This document shows positions 7,760 through 17,565 of a stretch of DNA of 64,000 nt, in pieces. This DNA is from Pyrinomonadaceae bacterium (GTDB taxonomy: Bacteria; Acidobacteriota; Blastocatellia; Pyrinomonadales; Pyrinomonadaceae): the NCBI GenBank assembly GCA_019694355.1, contig JAIBCB010000003.1, forward strand, positions 434,001 through 498,000. Direction: 5' to 3'. The notes below the pieces were generated by a model, which did no database searches, was not told where the DNA came from, and saw nothing but the letters and a program-made list of their open reading frames with translations. A program made the position numbers and the translations under genes. The number at the start of each line of letters is the position of its first letter. Within the stretch, counting starts at the first letter, position 1.

Positions 7760-10700
7760 TTACCAATCCGGCGAAAATCCCTGCGGAAGCACAACGACAC
7801 CGGTGCCGTCGGCATTCATCACCAGAACGTGCCGATTGCCCGAACCGCTTGGTACTGAGCTGAACAATATTCTATTGTTAGCTCCCCAGGACGGTTCGTT
7901 GTCGTTTCCGGCACTATTCGTTAGGCGAAGCAGACCTGTACCGTCAGCGTTCATCGAGTAGATCTCGAAATTTCCGTCGCGATTCGTCTCAAAGGCAACC
8001 CTGATTCCGTCGGGCGACCAGGAAGGGTTGCGATCGACCGCGGAGTTTACCGTCAGACGTGAGGGTGTGCCGCTGCCGTCCGCGTTCATCACGAGGATCT
8101 CGAGATTCCCGTACTGGCCGCTCGTGAAAGCGATCTTTGCTCCGTCGGGCGACCACGCGGGCGTGATGTCCGTTGCCGGGCTATTCGTCAGCCTGACGAC
8201 GTTCGTGCCATCAGCATTCATCGACAGGATCTCGGCATTGTTCCAACTGGCGAATCCCGCGAAACGGTAGCTTGAGAAAACGATCCTGCTTCCATCCGGC
8301 GACCATGCGGGATTCGAGTCAAGTCCGAAACCGCTCGCGGTTACGCGTGTGAGTTCGTTGCCATCGATGTTCATCGTGTAAATGTCCACACCGGAGAAGC
8401 TGGCACGGGAGAAGGCCACCTTGTTTCCATCTGGCGACAATGCCGGTTCGTAATCGCCCAAAAGGCTCCCGCTCGTCAGCCGCGTCTCGTTCGTGCCGTC
8501 AGCATTCATCTTGAAGATCTTGAAGCTCGACCCGTCCAGCTTGGAAAAGACGATCGTCTGAGTCGGATTCGGCGTAGCATCGCAGGCGTCGCCGATGCCG
8601 TCATTATCAGAATCGGTTTGCCCTGGATTTGGCGTTACAGGACAATTGTCCCCGCCGTCGAGCACACCGTCGTTGTCATCGTCTGGGTCAACACAATCTG
8701 GCGAACTGTCCCCGTCGTTATCGGGGGCCAAGCTTGCAGCGTTCAAAGGGTCTGAGCCGCAGGCGATCTCGTCTGCATCCGTCTGGGAGTCATTGTCATC
8801 GTCGGGATCACAAACATCGCCCTCGCCGTCGTTGTCGTTGTCAGCCTGGTCGGGATTTGGCGTTAGCGGGCAATTGTCAACAGCGTCGGGTACGCCGTCG
8901 CCGTCTGCGTCCGGAGCAGGCGTCGGGGTTGGCGTCGGCGTCGGCGTCGGCGTCGGAACTGGCTGCATTACCGCAAACGGCGATATGGAAGAGACCTGTC
9001 CGCAGACGATGAAGTTAACCGAGTCGATCGACGTTGTTACATTGACCCAGGCCGGAGGCGCACCTTCGTAATGCCAGATCCCCGGTGATGGATTAGATGG
9101 GTTATACGCCAGACAGACCGTGACCGGCGGCACATAACTCGCGGTCGTCGTTATGTCGTAAACAGAACCATCGACCTGGAAACCACTTGGTGGCGCCGGG
9201 CCGGCAATCGGTGTCGCAAGAGTGTCCCCGGCTGCAGTCACTTGTGCGAAAGTGACCGTAACATTCGGAGCCGGCGATACCGACACATTCGTTCCGGCCG
9301 GCGTGTTGCCCGAAGGCGGTACGGGCGTCATCGTGTGCCCCCAATCGGGAGACTCGTCCAGGCCCGGACTATTCGTGAGGTTGGCGAGGCTGGTACCGTC
9401 GGCGTTTGCAATGTAGATCTCTTTATTGCCGTCGCGGTCGGTCGAGAATAGAATGCGGCCGTCGAACGCCCACGCCGGGAAATAGTCCAGGGAATTCGGA
9501 CTGTTCGTTATGTTGGCTTCGTTCTGGCCGTTCGCATCGATAACGAACACTTCCCAATCACTATTCGAGACTATGCTAAAGAATACTATTTGGTCACCCA
9601 TTGGCGACCACGCAGGGTCTCGATCGACAACCCTGCCGTTGTGGTTGGTTATGGAAGTTTGGTTTGTACCGTCAGCGTTCATTACCACGATGTTATCGTT
9701 CGAGAACGCGATCTGCGTTCCGTTGGGCGACCACGACGGCTCGACGTCGAAAGCTGATGTATTCGTCAGACGCGTCTGGTTCGTGCCGTCGGCGTTCATT
9801 ACGTAGATCTCATAGTTGCCGTCGCGCAGGCTGGTAAAGGCTATCTTCGCCCCATCGGGCGACCATGCGGGCGATAGGTCGGACGCCGCATTGTTTGACA
9901 GATTCTGCGGGTTGCTCCCGTCAGCGTTCATTACGTAGATCTCATCGTTCCCGTCGCGGTCGCTTACGAACGCAATGCGCGATCCGTCTCGAGACCATTT
10001 AGGATCGATCTCGAGCGCAGGATTATTCGTCAGGCGGATCTGATTAGATCCGGCCGCATCCATTCGGTATATCTCCCGGTTGCCGTCACGATCACTCGAA
10101 AAGACGACCTGCGGTGTGCCCGAAGGAATCGGATATGGAGTTGGCGTCGGAGTTGGCGTCGGCGTCGGCGTCGGCGTTGAAACGGGCATCATCGCTGCAA
10201 ATGGCGAAAACGAAGAAACCTCTCCGCAGACGATGAGGTTTATCGTGTCAACCCATCCAGTTACGTCAACCCACATTGGCTGTGTCTCCTCGTAATGCCA
10301 GATGCTCGGCGACGGGTTTGAGGCGCTGTAAGGCAAGCACACCGTAACCGGTGCATAATAGCTCGCCGTTGTTGTTATGTCGTAAACAGAACCATCGACC
10401 TGAAAGCCGCTCGGCGATGGCGGCCCAGCAATCGGTGTCGCCACCGTGTCTCCGGCCACGATCACTTCGTCAAAGGTCACCGTTACCCCCGGAGTCGGCT
10501 CGACGGATACGTCAAATCCTACTGGCGTGTTTGGAGTTGGAGTTGGTGTTGGTGTTGCTGGCGTCGGTGTTGGCGTTGGCGTTGGAGCCGAGCAAGAAGC
10601 GAGGAAAACTTCGAGGTTGTTGAACGGATTGCCGCCTGTTAGGTCGCCATCCGAGAAAAAAGCTATGCGTGAGCCGTCCGCGCTGATCGAAGGCCTTTCG

Positions 10701-11860
10701 CTACCCCAGATCGGAACCCCGGGAATTATCGTGTAGGTGTTTGCAGCAATGTCATAGCGAACGATCTCCCTGTCGCCTTCAAACGCGATGTGTGTGCCGT
10801 TAGCGCTTAGGTCGGGCCATGTCTTTCTTAGCCAATGCGCGTTTTCGGTAACCGCGGTAAATGAGCCATTCAAATCGTCATAAAGAAAGACGTTGTGAGT
10901 TCCATTCGGGTTTGCGCCCGAGATGGTGTTTACAGAACTAAAAGCGTAAAGCGATCCGCTACTGTTCATCGTCGGCGACGTGAAAACCTCATACCCGACG
11001 CCGCTAGTGTTGGTGATCTGCTGTAAAACGCCTTGCCGCCACTTGAAAAGCTCCAAGCTCCCGTCCGAATTGCCTCCCGTCTGATTGCTGAAATGCACGA
11101 GCGCGACCTCCGTGCCGTCGCTATTGATTCCTGCCGGTGTATAGCTGGAGAAGTCGGAGTTCGAGCCGCTTGAAGTGGTCAGTTGAATAAAGCTGTTCGT
11201 TGCGGTCTCGTAAATAAAATATTCCTCATTCTGATCGGCATTACCTCCGGTAAAATTGCTCGTGGAGAGAAATGCGATATGTGATCCATCACCGCTAATT
11301 CTCGGAACATATTGCAAACCGGACTCGACAGGAAAATTATGAACCGTATCGGTGACCTGCGTAATGGCGCTTGTTCCGGAGTCGTAGAAGAAAACCTCCA
11401 TGTTCAGGTCGGCGTTGCTTCCTATAAGGTCACGGTTGGAGATAAACGCGATGCGTGAGCCATCTGCGCTGATTGATACTTGATTGCTAAAACTGCTATA
11501 ACCTCCGGTGGTATTGGTCACCTGCGTGAAACTGCCCGTAGCTATGTTGTATATGAAGACCTCTTGATTAAGGTCAGGGTTGCCGCCGGTTGGATTCCGA
11601 GCGACACTTAGCGCAATTCGGCTTCCGTCGTCACTGATGTCAGCTCCGATATTTGCGGTTGACGACTGTCCAGAAGTGAGTTGACTAATAGTGCAGACGG
11701 CCGTCTGAGCGCTTGCTTTCCGGCCATCCAAGTACATTGTGACGACCGCCGCGAATGCCCATAATAGCACTGCTAAACCAATCAGGCGATGCTTGATCGA
11801 GACAAGCGACAAAGTCTTGTTACTCGACGTTGTTTTAGTTTTATATAGACTCCTTTTCAT
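7760..11860 (-). CDS. Giant exported PD40 beta-propeller / TSP3-repeat protein
   Basis: 1366 residues with an N-terminal membrane segment (IGLAVLLWAFAAVVTMYLDG) and AQTAV cleavage-like site. Three blocks of TolB/PD40 propeller blades (PxWSPDGxKIAF and NADGTNxxRLT) lie at about residues 60-420, 580-850 and 1100-1366. Between them are two copies of a beta domain (about 440-555 and 855-960) sharing GFQVDGSVYDITTTASY and ending ISPFAVM-like. A calcium-binding thrombospondin type 3 array (DxDxDGxGDxCD) covers about 978-1097. Pro-Thr repeats join the blocks and are encoded by hexanucleotide runs of GGCGTC type. Likely a large surface or periplasmic protein. Its start overlaps the stop of the small HTH gene by 4 bp. 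Confidence 0.88.
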   Translation of the reverse strand: MKRSLYKTKTTSSNKTLSLVSIKHRLIGLAVLLWAFAAVVTMYLDGRKASAQTAVCTISQLTSGQSSTANIGADISDDGSRIALSVARNPTGGNPDLNQEVFIYNIATGSFTQVTNTTGGYSSFSNQVSISADGSRIAFISNRDLIGSNADLNMEVFFYDSGTSAITQVTDTVHNFPVESGLQYVPRISGDGSHIAFLSTSNFTGGNADQNEEYFIYETATNSFIQLTTSSGSNSDFSSYTPAGINSDGTEVALVHFSNQTGGNSDGSLELFKWRQGVLQQITNTSGVGYEVFTSPTMNSSGSLYAFSSVNTISGANPNGTHNVFLYDDLNGSFTAVTENAHWLRKTWPDLSANGTHIAFEGDREIVRYDIAANTYTIIPGVPIWGSERPSISADGSRIAFFSDGDLTGGNPFNNLEVFLASCSAPTPTPTPTPATPTPTPTPNTPVGFDVSVEPTPGVTVTFDEVIVAGDTVATPIAGPPSPSGFQVDGSVYDITTTASYYAPVTVCLPYSASNPSPSIWHYEETQPMWVDVTGWVDTINLIVCGEVSSFSPFAAMMPVSTPTPTPTPTPTPTPYPIPSGTPQVVFSSDRDGNREIYRMDAAGSNQIRLTNNPALEIDPKWSRDGSRIAFVSDRDGNDEIYVMNADGSNPQNLSNNAASDLSPAWSPDGAKIAFTSLRDGNYEIYVMNADGTNQTRLTNTSAFDVEPSWSPNGTQIAFSNDNIVVMNADGTNQTSITNHNGRVVDRDPAWSPMGDQIVFFSIVSNSDWEVFVIDANGQNEANITNSPNSLDYFPAWAFDGRILFSTDRDGNKEIYIANADGTSLANLTNSPGLDESPDWGHTMTPVPPSGNTPAGTNVSVSPAPNVTVTFAQVTAAGDTLATPIAGPAPPSGFQVDGSVYDITTTASYVPPVTVCLAYNPSNPSPGIWHYEGAPPAWVNVTTSIDSVNFIVCGQVSSISPFAVMQPVPTPTPTPTPTPTPAPDADGDGVPDAVDNCPLTPNPDQADNDNDGEGDVCDPDDDNDSQTDADEIACGSDPLNAASLAPDNDGDSSPDCVDPDDDNDGVLDGGDNCPVTPNPGQTDSDNDGIGDACDATPNPTQTIVFSKLDGSSFKIFKMNADGTNETRLTSGSLLGDYEPALSPDGNKVAFSRASFSGVDIYTMNIDGNELTRVTASGFGLDSNPAWSPDGSRIVFSSYRFAGFASWNNAEILSMNADGTNVVRLTNSPATDITPAWSPDGAKIAFTSGQYGNLEILVMNADGSGTPSRLTVNSAVDRNPSWSPDGIRVAFETNRDGNFEIYSMNADGTGLLRLTNSAGNDNEPSWGANNRILFSSVPSGSGNRHVLVMNADGTGVVVLPQGFSPDW

Positions 11861-12147
11861 AACTTTATCTCCTCAAGAATTCTTCTCCTGTTACTTCTCC
11901 TTTTGAACTCTTTCAATGAGTTCACGCATACGTAAACCGTCGGGCCGTCGGTAAAATGAACTTCGCCTGCCTCGATCAGCCGGAAGATGCTTCGCTCGCT
12001 CACGCCTGAGACCATAGCCAACGCTTCTGGCGTCACTATTTCGGTGAGTGCCTCGCAGACCGGGCAATATTCCGTCATAGTCGCCGAACTCTGCCGCAAG
12101 ATAAGCGATTCTTCATGTTCGAAAACGATATGAGAACGTATCGTCAT
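11857..12147 (-). CDS. Small HTH (excisionase-like) protein with CxxC motif
   Basis: About 96 residues. The N-terminal half contains CPVCEAL, possibly part of a metal site. The second half reads as a MerR/excisionase-type winged helix (VTPEALAMVSGVSERSIFRLIEAG then VHF) with a basic C-terminal tail. Its stop overlaps the start of the giant PD40 gene (ATGA), so the two are translationally coupled, and it lies divergently from the CadC-like regulator at 12371. A GTG one codon before this ATG is an alternative start. A role in controlling the linked surface protein is inferred from position only. Confidence 0.7.
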   Translation of the reverse strand: MTIRSHIVFEHEESLILRQSSATMTEYCPVCEALTEIVTPEALAMVSGVSERSIFRLIEAGEVHFTDGPTVYVCVNSLKEFKRRSNRRRILEEIKL

Positions 12148-12233
12148 CACTTTTCAGGGTGCGGTACCGGCCGCGAACATTCCGGACATCAATTCAGCTG
12201 TTTCGGGTAACCCGCCCGCCGTCGCAAAAAAAG

Positions 12234-12263
12234 TTGCCGCAAGCAAACTTTTTACGTTATAAT
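12234..12263 (+). promoter_or_regulatory. Sigma-70-type promoter for the CadC-like regulator
   Basis: TTGCCG (12234-12239) and a perfect TATAAT (12258-12263) are spaced by 18 bp, about 108 bp before the ATG at 12371. The leader is T-rich with no clear ribosome site just before the start. Confidence 0.5.
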
Positions 12264-12370
12264 TCTTGGCATCCCTTCCGAGTTTTTGCGCCGTTGAATT
12301 GACCATCTGCTAAGAGGGCTCGGCAAGTCTTGCAGTTTTTCTCGTATTTTCTTGACTTTTTCTTGACCCG

Positions 12371-14278
12371 ATGGAAGTACTTGAAAACAGGGGAGTTACC
12401 TACCGGTTCGGCAAGTTCTTTCTTGATCCGGCGCAGAGACTGCTGCTTGCTGACGGGCGCCCTGTGCACCTTCCGGCAAAGGAGTTCGAGACTCTACTGC
12501 TCTTGGTAGAGCACAACGGCAAAGCCCTTTCGAAAGAAGAAATGATATCGGCCGTATGGCAGGATGTCTTCGTCGAGGAATGCAACCTGGCAAAGCAGAT
12601 ATCGCGCCTTCGGAAGATCCTCAATTCCGAAGGGAACGAGTTCATCGAAACGATTCCTAAGCATGGTTATCGCTTTGCTGCGGACATAAGTTGGACGGCG
12701 CCGGTTTCCGACGCGGCTGTGATCATCGAGAAAAGAACCGTTGATCGCGTCAAGCTCATTGTCGAGACCGAGAACGAACCTGTAGAACTACCTCCGCGCC
12801 GGAAGTCGGTCGTCACATTCTCGCGAATGGCGATCGCGTTCTTCGTAGTGGCGCTCGCATCGGGCGTGTTCTACTTTTGGTACGGGCGTGGAAAGAGAGC
12901 GCCTGTCAAGATCGATACGATTGCCGTGCTTCCGCTCCGGCCTTTCGAAGACGACCAGGACACACGCGTTTTGGGGCTCGGGTTGACCGATGCGTTGATA
13001 ACAAAGGTCGGAAGCCTGAGGCGCGTCATCGTACGGCCATTGAGTACGGTCGCTTCTTTGCCAGACCAGGCGGATCCGCTCGAATTGGGTCGACGCCTGA
13101 ACGTCGATGCCGTTCTCGACGGCACTATCCAACGGGCCGATGGGCGTTTGCGTGTAAATGCAAGACTTTTAAGAACCTCAACGGGTGAGCAGATCTGGGC
13201 GGAAAAATTCGATCAGCCGTCAGCGGGACTGTTCGCGTTGCAAGATTCACTATCGACAAGCATCGCGAAAACGCTTGCGTTCGAGCTCTCCAAAGCGGAC
13301 AGCGACCGCCTGCTCCATCGGAGTACGGAAAATCCCGAAGCTTACGAAAGATATCTTCAGGGGCGCTTCTACCAAACGCAGAATACGGCCAAGGGCTTTG
13401 ACCGAAGCCTCGAATATTACCGGCAAGCTGTTTCTCTTGATCCGAATTTTGCCGAAGCGTACGCCGGGATCGCCGACGCGACCGTGTTGAAATACAATTT
13501 CGGAATATTGTCGGCAGAAAATGCGATACCCGAGGCGAGGGCGGCCGCGAATAAGGCTCTTCAACTAGATCCCAATTTGCCCGATGTATATAGTTCTCTC
13601 GCGCTAATTCAATTTTTGTATGATAAGGATTGGGATTCGGCGCAACAGAGTCTCAAAAAAGCGATCGATCTTAATCCGAGTAATGCAGACGCATATCACA
13701 GATACGGCTATTTCTTGATGCGCTTGGGTCGATTCGACGAAGCATTGGCCAAATATGAAAAGGCTCTTGAATTAAAACCGCTGGGAGCTATTACCCAATC
13801 CGGCATTGGTCTTACATATCTTTGTGCGCGGCGATATCCGGATGCCATCGGACAGCTTGAAAAGGTCGCTATCGAAAACCCGCAGTTTTCTCATCCGGTA
13901 TGGCTTCTCGGCATGGCCTACGAGGCGGCTGGAGAACCTGAAAAGGCCTTTGAAACGAACTTACGGGCTTTAAAGATCGATGGATCGGATGAGCTTGCGG
14001 AAAGGCTCAGTAAGGTTCGGAACACAGCCGGAGTGGACGCAGCGAACCGATTTTGGCTCAATGAAAGCATAAGGATGAGATCAGCCCGGCATATAAGAGC
14101 GTTTGAGATAGCGTTGCGGGCCGCGACCGCAAAGGATGGCGAAAAGACTTTGTTTTGGCTTGATAGAGCGACCGAGGAAGACGACGCCACAGTCGGCGGA
14201 ATAAAGTATCTCGCCCAGTTCGATTTTGTCCGGGATGACCGGCGATTCAAGAACATTGAAAGCTCATTGGTGTTCTAG
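12371..14278 (+). CDS. CadC-like winged-helix regulator with TolB-like domain and TPRs
   Basis: 635 residues. Residues about 10-105 are an OmpR/PhoB-type winged helix (FFLDPAQRLLLADGRPVHL; KHGYRFAADI). A transmembrane helix follows near residue 155-172 (MAIAFFVVALASGVFYFWYG). The next part is a TolB/FlgO-like domain (IAVLPLRPF; LNVDAVLDGTIQ; LLRTSTGEQIWAEKFD), and the C-terminal half holds several TPRs (ALQLDPNLPDVYSSLALIQF). This is a membrane-anchored transcription factor whose C-terminus probably senses a signal outside the membrane. It is transcribed away from the HTH/PD40/S74 genes, which are plausible targets, but no operator was identified. Confidence 0.9.
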   Translation: MEVLENRGVTYRFGKFFLDPAQRLLLADGRPVHLPAKEFETLLLLVEHNGKALSKEEMISAVWQDVFVEECNLAKQISRLRKILNSEGNEFIETIPKHGYRFAADISWTAPVSDAAVIIEKRTVDRVKLIVETENEPVELPPRRKSVVTFSRMAIAFFVVALASGVFYFWYGRGKRAPVKIDTIAVLPLRPFEDDQDTRVLGLGLTDALITKVGSLRRVIVRPLSTVASLPDQADPLELGRRLNVDAVLDGTIQRADGRLRVNARLLRTSTGEQIWAEKFDQPSAGLFALQDSLSTSIAKTLAFELSKADSDRLLHRSTENPEAYERYLQGRFYQTQNTAKGFDRSLEYYRQAVSLDPNFAEAYAGIADATVLKYNFGILSAENAIPEARAAANKALQLDPNLPDVYSSLALIQFLYDKDWDSAQQSLKKAIDLNPSNADAYHRYGYFLMRLGRFDEALAKYEKALELKPLGAITQSGIGLTYLCARRYPDAIGQLEKVAIENPQFSHPVWLLGMAYEAAGEPEKAFETNLRALKIDGSDELAERLSKVRNTAGVDAANRFWLNESIRMRSARHIRAFEIALRAATAKDGEKTLFWLDRATEEDDATVGGIKYLAQFDFVRDDRRFKNIESSLVF

Positions 14279-14347
14279 GGAAAACACAACCGACCCGCCT
14301 ATTACCGATCTCGCAGAATCGCGTGTGGTCTTGTAGAATAGAGACAA

Positions 14348-16297
14348 ATGCTCTCTGTTCCTCGAGCTTCGTGTATCGATCTTGCTGAGTCCGAACGCCT
14401 CGAATGGCTGGAGACGAACGGCATCGGCGGCTATGCTTCTGGCACGGTCGCAGGAATGCGCTCACGCCGTTATCACGGTCTCTTGGTCGCTGCGACAAAA
14501 CCTCCGTTGGGACGCGCCGTGCTTCTATCGGGCTTTGATGAAAAGATCACGATCGCGGGCACGAGCTATTCGCTTTCGACCGCTCGCTATGAGAACGCCG
14601 TCTCGCCTGAAGGTTATAAACTGCTAAAAGAATTTCGTCTTGATCCGTATCCGATCTGGACATTTTCGCTCGGCGGTGTCGAGGTCGAACGGCGGCTTTT
14701 TATGCCGCACGGCGAGAATACTGTCGTGATGAGTTGGGCGGTCTTGAACGGGAATGCAGATACCCATCTCGAACTTATTCCGATGCTCGCCTTTCGCGAT
14801 CATCATCACCTGCGGCACGAGACCGCAAACTTTCCATACGACTATCAGGTCGATATCGGCACGGTCAGATTTGCAGGCTCTGACGGCTTTCCGGCGTTGA
14901 ATCTTGCGTGCAACGCCATCAGCATCGACGAACTCGGCGTATGGTATCGCGACTTTGCATATACGATCGAGAAAGAACGAGGCTTCGATTTTACGGAAGA
15001 TGTCTTTGCACCTTGCACGTTTCGTTTTGATCTCACAAAGCCCGCGGTCGTCATTGCTTCGACCGAGAAGCACAAGTTCGAGGATGCGGCTTTGCTCGAG
15101 GCGGCCGAAGTAAAGCGTCGCGAGCAGATCATCTCGCTCGCAAAGCCTAAGGACGACATCGACAAGCAGATTGCCGCCGCCGCCGATCAGGTCATTGTTG
15201 CTCGCGGCACCGGAAAGACGGTGATCGCGGGTTATCACTGGTTCGATGATTGGGGACGCGACACGATGATCGCCCTTCCTGGCCTTACGATCGACGCCGG
15301 GCGTCCTGAAGTCGCAAGAGAGATACTGCTCGAATATTTCAATTACATTTCGCAAGGGATGCTGCCCAACCGTTTTACGAGCGGCAGCGAAACGCCGGAT
15401 TACAACACAGTTGACGGAACGCTGTGGTTCTTCGAGGCGATACGAGCCTATGTCGAGGCGACGGGTGATCTCGACTTCATCAAAGGCGATCTTTTTCTAA
15501 AGCTCGTCAATGTCATCAGATGGCATCTCGAAGGAACACGATACGGCATTCGCGTCGATGACGACGGCCTGCTTGCCGCCGGCGTTCCGGGCGAAAATCT
15601 GACCTGGATGGACGCGAAGATCGGCGACCGCGTCATCACGCCGCGGCTCGGCAAAGCTGTCGAGATCCAAGCGCTTTGGTACAACGCTCTCTGCGTGATG
15701 GAATCGTTCGCGGAGCACTTTGACGAAGATCGAACGCGAACAAGATTTTCGGATCTCGCTTCTCGCGCAAAGGAGAGCTTTGAAGAAAAATTCTGGAACG
15801 CGGAGCTTGACTGTCTTTACGATGTCATCAATGGCGACACGAGAGATGCGTCCGTTCGCCCGAACCAGATCTTTGCGGTGAGCCTATTTTATCCGATCTT
15901 TAAGGGCGAACGCGCACGTGCGGTCGTTGATAAGGTTGAGAAAGATCTTCTCACTCCGAAAGGCTTGCGGACGCTTGCTTCATACGACGCTAAATACATC
16001 GGAAAGTATGTCGGCGGCCCCGTCGAACGCGATTCTGCATATCATCAGGGCACGGTTTGGGCGTGGCTGATCGGTCCGTTCATAGACGCGTATCTGCGTG
16101 TTCATGCGGATGAAGTTGACGCGGTCCGGAACGCACGGAAAATGCTGAGCGGTCTTGAAGAGCATCTGCAAGACACTATGCTTGGCTCGTTGTCCGAGAT
16201 CTTTGACGGCGATGCCCCGCACGCCGCAAAAGGCGCCGCCGCACAAGCGTGGAGCATCGGCGAATTCAACCGCGTCAGAAAGAAGCTCTACCCGTGA
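14348..16297 (+). CDS. Glycogen debranching enzyme (amylo-alpha-1,6-glucosidase family)
   Basis: 649 residues, the normal size of single-function bacterial and archaeal GH133-type debranching enzymes. The N-terminal domain begins with LEWLETNGIGGYASGTVAG and MRSRRYHGLLVAA. The catalytic (alpha/alpha)6 domain from about residue 275 has the hallmark GYHWFDDWGRDTMIALPGL, with TWMDAK near residue 420 and a conserved QIQALWYNAL-like stretch. It hydrolyses alpha-1,6 branches of glycogen in the cytoplasm. It begins 69 bp after the CadC-like regulator and is followed by a strongly palindromic spacer before the convergent ldcA. No other glycogen genes are in the window. Confidence 0.93.
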   Translation: MLSVPRASCIDLAESERLEWLETNGIGGYASGTVAGMRSRRYHGLLVAATKPPLGRAVLLSGFDEKITIAGTSYSLSTARYENAVSPEGYKLLKEFRLDPYPIWTFSLGGVEVERRLFMPHGENTVVMSWAVLNGNADTHLELIPMLAFRDHHHLRHETANFPYDYQVDIGTVRFAGSDGFPALNLACNAISIDELGVWYRDFAYTIEKERGFDFTEDVFAPCTFRFDLTKPAVVIASTEKHKFEDAALLEAAEVKRREQIISLAKPKDDIDKQIAAAADQVIVARGTGKTVIAGYHWFDDWGRDTMIALPGLTIDAGRPEVAREILLEYFNYISQGMLPNRFTSGSETPDYNTVDGTLWFFEAIRAYVEATGDLDFIKGDLFLKLVNVIRWHLEGTRYGIRVDDDGLLAAGVPGENLTWMDAKIGDRVITPRLGKAVEIQALWYNALCVMESFAEHFDEDRTRTRFSDLASRAKESFEEKFWNAELDCLYDVINGDTRDASVRPNQIFAVSLFYPIFKGERARAVVDKVEKDLLTPKGLRTLASYDAKYIGKYVGGPVERDSAYHQGTVWAWLIGPFIDAYLRVHADEVDAVRNARKMLSGLEEHLQDTMLGSLSEIFDGDAPHAAKGAAAQAWSIGEFNRVRKKLYP

Positions 16298-16348
16298 CCT
16301 TGCCGTGACCTTGCCGGCACAGGCAACGATTCTCGACCGATAACCCTA

Positions 16349-16435
16349 TTATCGTAATATTGCAATATTACGGTATCTGCGGGTAGCGATGCCGAATCTG
16401 CATCGCAATACCGCAATATCACAAAATTACGATAA
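16349..16435. repeat. Nested palindromic element between convergent genes
   Basis: The spacer between the debranching enzyme and ldcA holds several inverted repeats. A perfect 20-nt palindrome lies at 16353-16372 (arms CGTAATATTG/CAATATTACG). GCGATGC/GCATCGC (16386-16392, 16400-16406) and CGGTAT/ATACCG (16371-16376, 16408-16413) nest inside an outer TTATCGTAAT/ATTACGATAA pair (16349-16358, 16426-16435). It may be a REP-like element or a two-way terminator. Confidence 0.7.
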
Positions 16436-16490
16436 GAAGAGTGGTAAGGTTGGTTGCGGGCGGGGCAAGGCTCGTCTTGCGGATCGCGTA

Positions 16491-17534
16491 CTAGCTGACC
16501 GCTGATTCTAGAAATGTGATCGTCGCGGCGTCGGCGTCAAGCTCAGCCTTTATGCCGTAGGGAAGCGTCATATTGTCCGTGATGTGTCCGAACGAAAGGC
16601 CGTAAACGACAGGCACGCCGAGATCGCCCAAACGATCCCGAAACACATCGAGCAGCGGAGCCGCATCTTTTGTCGTATTTGCGCCGTCATCAAAAACACC
16701 CAAAGCAACACCCGCGAGCGAGTGCAGATCGAGGCTCTGCCTGAGCTGCGTCAACATTCGATCGACGCGATACGGCGGTTCGTTTATGTCTTCGATAAAA
16801 AGTATCTTGCCCGCGATGTCTTTCAGCGTGTAAGGCGTGCCGCATAGCGCCGCAAGGAGCGAAAGGTTGCCGCCGGTCAGCTCGCCTTTCGCACGTCCGC
16901 CTTTTATGGTCGCGGGATGAAAGAGTGCGGCTTCCTTTTTCAGACTTTCGGGCGAAGGCTCAACGACGATCGGAGGCTTCGCCGAACCGGTCAGGAGTTC
17001 CATAACACGGCCGCGCGTGTAGTCGGTATATTGCGAGGTGCCGACCGGCCCGTGAAATGTTACGAGGCCCGTGCGTTGGCTGATCGCAATGTGAAGTGCC
17101 GTGATGTCCGAAAAGCCGATGAAGACCTTCGGATTCTTTCGTATCAATTCAAAGTCGAGCAACGGAAGCAATCTTGGACTTCCTCCGCCGCCGCGAACGC
17201 ACCAGACGGCTTTGACGTTTTTGTCCGAAAAAGCTGTGTGAAGATCGGCGAGGCGTTCGGCATCTGTTCCCGAAAGAAAGCCATTGCGGCCTCGTGCGTG
17301 AGCTCCGACCTTCGGGCGAAATCCAAGCGCGGTCAGGTTCGCCAACGCGCGGTCGAACGCTTGCGGTTCGACAGTGCTTGCCGGTGCAACAACGGCGATC
17401 TGATCGCCTTCTTTCAACGCTTTTGGTTTGATCATCCGTGGCTTGGAGCGGCGCGCGCTTGAGTCCTCGCCCTTTATTGTACTAGCCGTCAACGCGATGG
17501 CACCCACAGCTTTTATCAATTCTCTTCGATCCAT
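16491..17534 (-). CDS. ldcA: LD-carboxypeptidase (S66 family), probable Tat substrate
   Basis: About 347 residues. This is the muramoyltetrapeptide carboxypeptidase family that removes the terminal D-Ala from recycled peptidoglycan tetrapeptides. Visible motifs are IAVVAPAS near the start, WCVRGGGGSPRLLPLLDFE, VFIGFSDITALH with the nucleophilic serine, and the C-terminal EDINEPPYRVDRMLTQL. The N-terminus MDRRELIKAVGAIALTAS looks like a twin-arginine signal, so the enzyme may be exported, unlike cytoplasmic E. coli LdcA. The ATG at 17534 is preferred because it puts the RR motif at residues 3-4; a GTG 12 codons upstream is possible. Convergent with the debranching-enzyme gene. Confidence 0.88.
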   Translation of the reverse strand: MDRRELIKAVGAIALTASTIKGEDSSARRSKPRMIKPKALKEGDQIAVVAPASTVEPQAFDRALANLTALGFRPKVGAHARGRNGFLSGTDAERLADLHTAFSDKNVKAVWCVRGGGGSPRLLPLLDFELIRKNPKVFIGFSDITALHIAISQRTGLVTFHGPVGTSQYTDYTRGRVMELLTGSAKPPIVVEPSPESLKKEAALFHPATIKGGRAKGELTGGNLSLLAALCGTPYTLKDIAGKILFIEDINEPPYRVDRMLTQLRQSLDLHSLAGVALGVFDDGANTTKDAAPLLDVFRDRLGDLGVPVVYGLSFGHITDNMTLPYGIKAELDADAATITFLESAVS

Positions 17535-17565
17535 AAGTTTTAAGAGTACGCCGCGAGAAAGATCA

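Noticed and set aside
5763-11860. S74 and PD40 genes considered as phage tail genes
   Set aside because: Both encode signal peptides or membrane anchors and there are no phage structural or lysis genes around; S74 domains are also common in bacterial surface proteins.
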